Source of the DNA: Channallabes apus
Lineage: Eukaryota > Chordata > Actinopteri > Siluriformes > Clariidae
Assembly: GCA_030522415.1 (NCBI GenBank)
Contig: CM060114.1
Coordinates: 30,136,804 to 30,200,803 of the forward strand
Length of the DNA: 64,000 bases
Reading direction: 5' to 3'
The position numbers and the translations under genes were made by a program. Every line of letters begins with the position of its first letter. Position 1 is the stretch's first letter. Below the pieces are notes generated by a model. It saw only the letters and a list, made by a program, of their open reading frames with translations, was not told the DNA's origin and did not search any database. Of this stretch, positions 12,404 through 24,200 are shown one piece after another.

Positions 12404-15400
12404 CTCTCCAGACATGCCTTGGGGACATTCTGAAACTGATAGGCCAAATGAGATAAGCTGTAGTAAACAGACGTACTGGTCACAATAGTATTAATAGAAC
12501 AGGATTAAGCTGAGGAAGTGGAGGTCATGCAGTAACGTACATGAGGTGCTGCTTAGGATGTTCATGTTTCATGCCAATTCATTTCAAGTTAATGACAGGA
12601 ATGTATTTAAAACATCAAACAACCTGAATACAGTACATTTATTTACTTTTTAATAAATCATATAAAAATTAGGGATAGGAATCACCAGGGATCACTCGAT
12701 ACGATATTATCACGATATCTAGCTGCCGATTCCATTTGTATCGTGATTCTGTAAATATAAATTAATAAATATCCGAATTCAATGTTCCAAATTTTGTTAC
12801 ACTCTAAACAAACTTGACAAATAATTCACGTCCAACTGCACAGGATGCTCTGCTGTATGAAAAGTTTAGAGAAAAGTTTAGAGAGCTCCACCTGTAGGAT
12901 TTCTGAAGAATGGCAACGTTTTTTACCATCTCAAACGGAAACATATATAAATTAGAAATTATTCATTCATCGAACCGCTTGAGGTGCAGGACCACAGTGC
13001 TAACCACTGAATTTTAAACAATTATTATGGAGGCAGTGTGATGATACTGTACATGTATCACCTCAGAAAAATTGTGAAACATAACTAAATAGATTTTTCT
13101 CCATGTCTTTACAAAAAAAAAATCCATGCATTGACACCCTGTCCAGTATAGAAGCGTTACAGTATCAAAGATGAACGAATCTCATTCATTCATCTTCTAT
13201 ACCGCTTAATCCTGTGTTCAGGGTCGCGGGGGACCTGGAGCCTATCCCAGGAGACTTCGGGCACTAGGCGGGGTACACCCTGGACAGGGTGCCAATCCAT
13301 CGCAGGGCACACTCACATACACACACTCACACACCCAATCACACACTACGGGCAATTTAGGAACGCCAATTAGCCTAACCTGCATATCTTTGGACTGTGG
13401 GAGGAAACCGGAGTACCCGGAGGAAACCCACCAAGCACTGGGAGAACATGCAAACTCCATGCACACAGAGACGGGAATCGAGCCTGGCCGGGGAATCGAA
13501 CCCAGACCCTGGAGGTGCAAGGCGACAGTGCTAACCACTACACCACCGCGCCGCCGGCAAATGATTAAATACACTGTAATTCATGCCTGACTTGATTCTA
13601 TAAAATAGCATTTAATTATTTTTACATGCACTGCTGTTAATCTAAAGTCTTTCTTCACACAGTTCAGGGACGCACAATTTCCTAAATTGCTACTGAGGCT
13701 GGTCTTCCGTCTCTGATTTTATGTGTAAAAATCCAGCATGTTCCGTCTCCACAGAGACTCGTGTCCTTGTTTATAAATGAACAGCTTCCTTTGGCTACTG
13801 CTTTTGTCTGGATAGAAAGGACTGAGAGATACCTTTAACACTAGCATCACATTGAGATTTTTCAGTCAAACATCTTTGGAAAAGTTAACTAACATTAAAG
13901 GAACATTTAGAACAGAAATATTAATATTTGCACGTTTTTTGTTTTTTTTTGTCTTTGTGACCCTCAATAAATATGCTCCCGTCATAAAGAAGTTAAAAGC
14001 TGTGGTGTTTTACATAATTTTTCATTATGGTACACAGAAACTGATGACTTTTTATGAAACGCCTGAGTTATAATTAGTATAGGAACTGTCTATGCGAAGT
14101 TTCTTCAGTTCAAGCAAAAAAAAATAATAATATATACAGTGGTGTGAAAAACTATTTGCCCCCCTCCTGATTTCTTATTCTTTTGCATGTTTGTCACACA
14201 AAATGTTTCTGATCATCAAACACATTTAACTATTAGTCAAAGATAACACAAGTAAACACAAAATGCAGTTTTTAAATGAGGGGTTTTATTATTTAGGGAG
14301 AAAAAAAAATCCAAACCTACATGGCCCTGAGTGAAAAAGTAATTGCCCCCTGAACCTAATAACTGGTTGGGTCACCCTTAGCAGCAATAACTGCAATCAA
14401 GCGTTTGCGATAACTTGCAACGAGTCTTTTACAGCGCTCTGGAGGAATTTTGGCCCACTCATCTTTGCAGAATTGTTGTAATTCAGCTTTATTTGAGGGT
14501 TTTCTAGCATGAACCGCCTTTTTAAGGACATGCCACAACATCTCAATAGGATTCAGGTCAGGACTTTGACTAGGCCACTCCAAAGTCTTCATTTTGTTTT
14601 TCTTCAGCCATTCAGAGGTGGATTTGCTGTTGTGTTTTGGGTCATTGTCCTGCTGCAGCACCCAAGATCGCTTCAGCTTGAGCTGACGAACAGATGGCCG
14701 GACATTCTCCTTCAGGATTTTTTGGTAGACAGTAGAATTCATGGTTCCATCTATCACAGCAAGCGTTCCAGGTCCTGAAGCAGCAAAACAACCCCAGACC
14801 ATCACACTACCACCACCATATTTTACTGTTGGTATGATGTTCTTTTTCTGAAATGCTGTGTTACTTTTACGCCAGATGTAACGGGACACGCACCTTCCAA
14901 AAAGTTCAACTTTTGTCTCGTCGGTCCACAAGGTATTTTCCCAAAAGTCTTGGCAATCATTGAGATGTTTTTTAGCAAAATTGAGACGAGCCTTAATGTT
15001 CTTTTTGCTTAAAAGTGGTTTGCGCCTTGGAAATCTGCCATGCAGGCCGTTTTTGCCCAGTCTCTTTCTTATGGTGGAGTCGTGAACACTGACCTTAATT
15101 GAGGCAAGTGAGGCCTGCAGTTCTTTAGATGTTGTCCTGGGGTCTTTTGTGGCCTCTCGGATGAGTTGTCTCTGCACTCTTGGGGTAATTTTGGTCGGCC
15201 GGCCACTCCTGGGAAGGTTCACCACTGTTCCATGTTTTTGCCATTTGTGGATAATGGCTCTCACTGTGGTTCGCTGGAGTCCCAAAGCTTTAGAAATGGC
15301 TTTATAACCTTTACCAGACTGATAGATCTCAATTACTTTTGTTCTCATTTGTTCCTGAATTTCTTTGGATCTTGGCATGATGTCTAGCTTTTGAGGTGCT

Positions 15401-18400
15401 TTTGGTCTACTTCTCTGTGTCAGGTAGCTCCTATTTAAGTGATTTCTTGATTGAAACAGGTGTGGCAGTAATCAGGCCTGGGGGTGACTACAGAAATTGA
15501 ACTCAGGTGTGATAAACCACAGTTAAGTTATTTTTTAACAAGGGGGGCAATCACTTTTTCACACACGGCCATGTAGATTTGGAGTTTTTTTTCTCCATTA
15601 ATAACGTAAACCTTCATTTAAAAACTGCATTTTGTGTTCAATTATGTTATCTTTGACTAATAGTTAACGGTTTTTGAGGAGCAGAAACATTTAAGTGTGA
15701 CAAACATGCAAAAGAATAAGAAATCAGGAAGGGGGCAAATAGTTTTTCACACCACTGTATATATATATATATTTTTTTTTTAAATGCTGATTTATAAATT
15801 CTTTCGCCAATTTTTACTTCTCCTCATTTCACTGTGTACTGAACTGTACATGTCTGCATGTCTTTGAACTGTAGGAGGAAACTGCAGTACATGGTGAAAC
15901 CCAACAAGCACGGGGAGAACTTCATGCACACAGACCCCGATGCGAGAATCGAACCTGGAACCTGGAGGTGCAAGGCGACAGTGATATCCACTAAACCACC
16001 GTGCCACCCAAGGTCCAGTCCTAATCTTTTTTTTCTTTCTGTTTTTATTCGGCATTTTCACTAACAATGTAAAATATCCATGTTCAGCTTTCAGTCCCAT
16101 CCAAATCAAACGAAAGAAAACTTTCCATTTCAGGTAATGGATACGGCAGGCAGAGCGCTGAAGGCGGTGCGTTATGAAAAGCAGCAGGGAAACACTCACC
16201 CGATACCGACAGAACGGGGACACGTAATAGTAGTTGCTGGAGTCCCCGAATTTGATTCTGTGCTTGCAAGTTTTCGTCTGGCCGCTGAGAGCGCACTTTC
16301 TGCAGATGGGAAAACATGTTCCTTTAAATAAATATTTGCCCGTCCAAGCATCTGTTAACAGCCAACAGGCAATAAATAAATAATTAGGCAAGCTTGTGTG
16401 TACTATTTATTCATTGTCCTACACTAGTAACACCAGCTAAACAAAGCTGCCTCTATAAAGAGAAAAAAGTGTGCGTTTACAAAGTTAACAAGCAAGAGAG
16501 GCTGCATGGAGAATGGAGAGAGTGAATGAGTGAGGGGAGAGAGGGAGACACAGAGAGAGAGAGAGAGAATGTACACTTACGTGACTATTTCAGATTTCCT
16601 GCCACTAGGGGGCGGCAAAAAAAGAAAGAAAGGAATAAAGAAACAGAACAGATGGAAAACGCTGACAAACCGAAGCAGCAAAGCTGACATTTGATCAAAA
16701 ACTAAAACTTGTGGGAAGGTTCTCGAATGTGGTGGAGTGTGTGAGCTGTATATTAAACACCATATCCAGTCTTTATGCATCTTTTATAAATCACACCGTC
16801 CTGATGTTTCATGGTAGATTCATAAATCACTGTGGAGGTTGTAAATGAAAAAAAAAAAAAAAAAAAAAAAAAGAATTTGTCTTCTGTATGGGAGGTTTTT
16901 ATTTCATTCTATAATTCATCAGAGTGTTAATTAAAGTCCGCCATACTAACACTTACACACCAACAGCTGACCTTTTTCTGAGTGTGATTTAATGTTAAGT
17001 ATCTTTGAAGTCTATCTCGATGGAACCAGTTCAGGAATACAAGCCTGCACAGAGAGAGTAAGACCAGAAATGCTGTCCGGAGGTCCTGAAATGCCTTTAC
17101 TGAGGCAAGGACAGCACTTCTGGTCATCTTTTACTTAACTTGCTAACTTCACTTTATTTACTTATTCAACCTTTTAACTTTCCACTCAACTTTCTTGCTT
17201 CACTTATTTACGTAACTGTCTAACTTACATACTTCGACTTCCAACGTACTTCATTTACTTTCAAGCTTCTTTTACAATACATACTTTACTTACTCAATTT
17301 TCTATCTTATATAACTTTCTAATCCACTTTACTAACTTTTGAACTTTCATCTCATTTACACAATTACGTATCTTCCTTACTTCACTTAGTCACTTCTTTT
17401 CCTTTCTAACTTACTTTACATCCTTATTTACTTACTTAACTTTGAGATTTACTTTACATTTTTAACATACTTTATTTACTACACATTTTAACTTACTTTA
17501 GATAACTTCTTAACTTGTTTTACTTAAATTAACTTCCTTAAATAATGTTCTTTGCTTTCTACCTTACCCAACATCCTTACTTTATTTGCTCACTTGGTGA
17601 ACTTTCTACCTTTTAAATTATTTACTTATTCAACTTTCTTACTTACTTCAATTACTTTCTTGGTAACTTAATTAACTTCCTAACTTCCTTTACATATATA
17701 ACTTACTCAGCTTTCTAACTTAGTTACATGGCTTACTGACTTTATGTACATAATTAATTTATGTATTTATTCATTCATATGTATTTTACAATTATTTCGT
17801 TATGAAAAGGCCCCTGTCAGTCCTCACCACAACAGGTCAGTGGTGGTTGTTTAGGAAGCAGGTGATTGGCAGTTACTCACTTGGGTCCTCCACACTCCAC
17901 GGCTGAGGCTTTGACTACCGGCAGCGGCTGGAACCCCACTGGCTCCACACTCAGTGCGTTTCTCTCCACGGCCTCCAGAATGGCGGATCCAAGCTATAAA
18001 AACAAAAATGTGAAACTTCACAATTCTTACTTAACAATTTCTTGGTACATAGGATTTTATATAAATTGTTTGTCTACACAAGGTCTTCATTATCTTCCTG
18101 TACAAAAATCTACAAAATTCCTAAACTGGACAGACGGATTCCTGTTCTTGGCTGACGTGAGAGGAACCTGACATGATCTTCATCCACCTCAATGTCTGAC
18201 AAGTTCTCAGATGCATTTCTGGCCACCACATTTGTAGAGAGTTACTATCGCCTTCCTGTCAGCTTACACTGCTCTTATTCACAGCTCCAGAAACTAGTAA
18301 ACATTACGTATGAATAACCCAGGAGATTAACGGTTACGAAATATTCAAACCAGACACTGAAATCAAACGTCTTTCTTAATTCTGATGCTTGATATTAACA

Positions 18401-18833
18401 TTAGCTGAAGAGCCTGATATATATATATAAAAGTCAATTCAATAAAATCTTTGAGACAGTATTTGTAGTCGTATATTTTATCAGGATGAGTTAATCTCTT
18501 ATGTAAATCAACTTCTCTATCCGTCCTGGGGTATGATTTATGCAAATGCTATGGCACAGGTGATTGTACTATGGTCACTACACTCACCAGGTTCTCTCTC
18601 TCTCTCTCTCATGTAGTCACGGAAGTTCAGGTGCCTAGTTAATGTTTTCCTTATTGTACTGATTCTAGGCAAAAATATACACTATATACGTTTCATATAT
18701 TCACATACATCATGGTGTGTAATTATATACCAGTAAAATAAACTAAATGTTGTATCACAGTTCATACTGTAAGAATGAATACCATGTCTTTAATATATAC
18801 TGTATATATCTCTATATCTTTCTTGAGAGAGAA

Positions 18834-18877
<44 letters not shown>

Positions 18878-18925
18878 CGATAGATAGCCAAAAAAATGTA
18901 TACACACTTAAGGAAAAGAAAAATA

Positions 18926-18994
<69 letters not shown>

Positions 18995-19127
18995 CGCTCT
19001 TGCAGAATGTGAGACACGGATAAATGTCTTCTTTGTAGATTCGGTCCAAGAATGAGCAACTTCTCTCCAAGGTGGGTTCCTCCTTCCATGCCTTGAACTC
19101 ATTGAACAGGATGGAATCCACCTACGT

Positions 19128-19164
<37 letters not shown>

Positions 19165-21234
19165 AAATATTATATAAAAATCGTATAATTATGTATCTAC
19201 TACTAGTATTAAATCAAAATGTAAAGCTTTAATTTAATACATTGACATTTATTTAAGGAACCTTTTGTTAGCGCCTCAATACCAAGAAATATTCCTAGAA
19301 AATCTACATCAGAATTCTTCCTCAGAACTCTTCAAACAATGCAAGTTTAAGCATTTTAAATAAATAAATAAATGTAATTGCTTAGACTTCTGGGCGAGGA
19401 AAAACATGTTTACCTTCCCATGCTAAACAATATAATGCGTAATGTCTTGAGACGACCTATTACGAGCTCCTTAAGTGTACTTAAGGGAAATGAACAAGTA
19501 GCAATACAGTAAGTCCCCTACGTAAGAACATTCGAGTTACAAACTTAAAAAAAATACGAACATGTGTTCATGCGAGGTCACTCACAGGAGCTAGATCACA
19601 TGTCCAACATACATTATCACATGCGTGTAGCGTGCATCACAGAATGTTCTGAAGCAAGCGTTAAAGTAGCGGCGATGAAGCTTGGATTGCTAATAAGTGC
19701 AGAGCAATAACAACGTAGACAAAAGTGAGGTGAAACATTGGCAGACATCGCTTGTTCTTTTAAGATGAATCGCTCAACCATCTAAAGAACATTGTACTGT
19801 AATATACTGTGTATATCTAATTGTGTTAGTACCCTAGTACCTAGATAATGTTTGTTTGACTTACAAACAAATCTGACTTACGAACAAGTTCTTGGAAAGG
19901 AACTCATTTGTATGTAGGGGACTTACTGTATTCCCAATTGTCTTAAAAAAGGTTTTTATTCTACGAGGGGCGTTCACATTAAACCGGGACTTTCATTCAT
20001 GGATGTACGACATTCATTAACGGTTCAAATGTTTGACTGCGGGTAAGAGTTTCATCACCGCACTGTGCTTGAAGTCTTGAAGTAAATATCAATCGTTCTT
20101 ACAAGAAATTCACAAGAAATGTCATCAAATCCCGGTTTGACTTAAACGTCCATCGTATATCTCATTCTGAAAACATTTGGGATATATGTAACGGTTTATG
20201 GCAATTCTTCAATGTATTGTTAATGACACTGATGGCAAACATTTAACTATTAATGGTGGATAGACACAACACCTATAACACAAAACAATGGTTGCCTTCA
20301 AGTATACCTGTACGAAGATAAAATAACTAAAACACACAGACACTATATGGCCAAAAGTATGTGGACACCTGGTCATTATACCCATATGTGTTTCTTCGTC
20401 AAATGGTCACAAAGTCTAAAGCACACATTTGTATAGAATGTCTTTGTATGCTGTAATGTTACAAATTCCCTTCAACGTTACATGAAGACATGGAACTTGT
20501 TTGGGATGAAGTGGAACTGGAGTCTCATTATCATCAGCCTCATGTTCTTATCCCGAAAGCCACAATCCAAAATCTAGTGGAAAGTCTTCCCAGAAGAGTG
20601 GCACTCATAATAAGAGCAAACACAGGAGGACTAAATCTGGAACAGGATGTTCAGCAAAGACGTGATACGAATGTGATGGTCATGTTTTCCCCAGATGTTT
20701 TGGCCAAACAGGTAACGATATAAACAGAGAGGATACGGGTTCCTTGCCTCCTTGCAGTCACGCACAATGGGCTGTGGAACGCTGAGCTCCTGCTGGCTGC
20801 CCAGCATTGCGCTACTGGTGCTCTTGTTGCGTACGTGTCCTTTCTTGAACGGCACCTTGGAGCCCGATGGCAGCTCCTTACACGGTGATGTAGGGGACGT
20901 GGACAGAACGAGGGTCTTCAGGGCAGCCACCTCAGCCTGAAGGACATCGATCTGTGGAGAGAAGAAGCGAGATGTTCCATGATGATCGGTTGTGCCATGA
21001 AATAAGTGATTGAACAGGTTTAATCAGATTTATAATAATATGAGGATCATAAAGTTATCGATTGAACAAATCGGTTGAAATGAACCGATTAGAAAAATAA
21101 ACTGATGAACAGAATTTAGAAAGAGGAAAGAGATTGAGAAATATATTCCTAGAAACATCTATCAAGACACAATTCTCTTCGGGGATGAATGAAGAAAGCT
21201 GCAGTGTGCACAAGTTAACATTCCAACCCCATCC

Positions 21235-21283
<49 letters not shown>

Positions 21284-24200
21284 GCAGCCACTGTTTCTCA
21301 CCTTCCCGAGCGCTTCCTTCAGCTGCTTCTCCGCCGTCGCCTGCTTCACGTTCGCTTCTCGCACCATCTTGTGAGCCTCCTGTCGAGACAACGTTCGCGT
21401 CAGAGTCGGACCAGCATCCCTACTCTCACACCGACATTACTTTCCAAGATTTTCCCCACACACCGAGAGCCAACCTGAGCCTTTACGCACACACGTATAC
21501 AGACACTTACAGAGGAAGCGAGTTAGCCAACATCTCTACGAATGATAGTGGAGATACAAGAAGGACAGTAGGTAAGAAGTTCGGGATGTGGAAGATAAAA
21601 AGAAAAGGTGGTAGAAGGACATGAAGCTGAAAACCATCACCAAGGAAGAGATGAATAAAGAAAGACAAACAGCTACTCGAGCAGCTCATCAGCACATCAT
21701 GATACTAAGAGAAGTGAAATGAAAGATTTATTTGAAGTTGTAATTTCTTTCTCCATCTCTGGTTCATTATTTCTTCCATAATAGGATTAAACCCATCATG
21801 CAAAGCCTGTATTATAAGCTGTAGATGTGCTATGCAGCTGCTGTGAAGCTCTGTATCTGGGCCGACTAGATGCCCACTAAGACCTCTGCGTAGAAGGAAG
21901 AAGGAGAAGAAGATAAACCAAACAAATAAATAAAAAAACAAACCTCGAACAGGCTAGCAGTGAGTTCCTCCAGCTCCTGCCCCAGCTGGTCCCTGACTTT
22001 AGAAAGTCTCTCACACTCCTCGTCTTTTAACTTAAGCTCCTTCAAGCAACAAACAATGAAATGAAGACAGAAAGAAAATGGGTAAAAAATAATGAATGAA
22101 AATGAATATAAATGAATGAATGAATGAACATACAGTGGGGAGGGAAGGGTGAATTTTACTTTTCGTTTTCAATGTTCAAGACAGAAAAATGTCTGAACTA
22201 CAAAGAAGTGTCCCCTGAAGACACTCGCAGACGGCAGTGTGTTTAGTTTCTCAGTCACGGTAGCGTCGTCCCCTCGATAAAAAGCTTCAGGTTCTTATGG
22301 TGCACATGTTTTAAAGAAGCCAATACGTCTATGAATAACAATCCTGGCCGAGGTGGCTGAGAGTTCACATGAATATTCAACAAATGGAACGCCTGATCCT
22401 TAAAAATCGAAGGCTCACTCGCTGCCAACTTGCGAAAGAGACACCTGTCTGTGAGAATTGTGCACACAATCATTCACCAACACCGCCTGAACATTACAGG
22501 GACTCGGCTAGGAGTTACTGCCACATCCCCCTACAGTCCTGACCTCGCTCCAAGCCACTTCCACATGTTCGGGGCATTAAAGCGTTTCAGACGTGAAGCA
22601 GGCAGTCTGATCATGGCTTCGACAAAACTTTCTACCATGATGGGATACAAGCACTAGTGAAACATTAGTGTAACAGGAGATTATATAGATAAATAAATGT
22701 AGTTTTCACAATGAAAAGACTCGGTTTGACTTGAACGCACCTTGTACTTTAAACAGAAAGGATGTATTGGAGGTAAAATATTTCAGATAACGACCTAGTT
22801 GTGTCCTTGTCCCCATTTTAATCAATAGCTACGTTTATATACACAATATTTTTTTGATATGATTGAAACGATTTCGATTAGAGATTAAAGCAACATCTGT
22901 AGATGGGAAGATAACAATGAGGAAGATATTAAATAAAAGTCTATTTCAAATATTTGACCTCGCTATCAAATCGCTGTAGTAATCTGATCTCTCTGTTGGT
23001 TACAGTGATGACTCCATGGACATCCTACAAACGTTCAGCCACTGTGCGAACCCGAAAACATAACATCTCACCAACTCAGTGGCAGAGGAAAAAGAATTTT
23101 ATGACAAATGTTTTTGCGGTTAAATAGTTCGATAGCTCACTCAAGCATGTCGCAATTTACAGTATATCGTACTTCAGAGTTCACAGATTGTTTCACATCA
23201 AAACAAGTAGTTGGTCTCGTATGACATGGACATAAAAAAACTTATCTCTATGCATACAGTAAGTGAGGACCGTAGTTCAGAGATAATGATGATGCAGTCA
23301 GAGCTGTAGTGCACAATGAGTCACGATTAGAGAGTTGCAGGAGATGCTGAAATTTTCAGGTCTTCAAATCTGCACTTAGAAACCTTTCCTGTGTCTATAA
23401 ATTATTAGGAAGCTGGATAATGATATTACGATATCTACAGATAATTATCTGGTGCTGTGGAGAATATTTTTAAATATAAAGCCCATGGGAATCTTGCTGG
23501 GGTACGAGTCCATGATGTCTCATACTTCTTTAGTACTCAAACACTCTCACTCATCGTCTATACAGGGCTGGATCCTACCCTGGCCGGGGAGGCAATCCAT
23601 CGCAGGGCACACCCAATTTTGGGAACACCAATTAATCTAATCTAATATCTACATGTCTTTGGACTGTGGGAGGACAAACGGAGGAAACCCCGGATGTACC
23701 CGGAGGAAACCCACCAAGCGCGAGGAGAACATGCAAACTCCATGCACACAGACCCTGAGACGGGATTCGAACCCAGACCCAGGAGGTGCGAGGCGACAGT
23801 GCTCACCACTAAGCCACCGCGTCGCCTACGTAAAAAAGTGTATTATGTAGAATAAATATTTCAGAGACTGACTTCTATGGCGGCACCATGTTTAAAGTCA
23901 CGGTGCTTAAAGTCAGCATCGGGTCGTTCTACTGTACTTCCAGTGTGTGTTTACACAGGTTGCGTGACTCTATGTTTAAATTCTAAGCACTTGTTAGCAG
24001 TGGGTGTGGCTGAAACACCTGAGCTGAATGTCTTTCCTTTGCACACATGCTTTTGACCAAATTGTGTACATTAGACACTGTGTATATACTAAGTGAGACA
24101 GCGAGACTGTTTATTTAATCCCACTGCTTGTGAAGGCGGCTTGAACAATCTTGCCCGCTACGACCCACATGAGAGGGAAAAACACTTGAGAGAGACTTTT

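Noticed and set aside
13490..13556. tRNA genes at SINE heads
   Set aside because: A- and B-box-like words are present but no foldable mature tRNA was seen; they are tRNA-derived SINE promoters.
18762..19159. Several overlapping 80-119 codon frames on both strands
   Set aside because: Translations of CA/GT and GA/CT repeats around rab3ip exon 6; only 18993-19121 is coding.
20490..20723. 77-codon frame [12 protein letters not shown]... as a host gene
   Set aside because: Matches the C-terminal part of a Tc1-like transposase within recognisable element ends.
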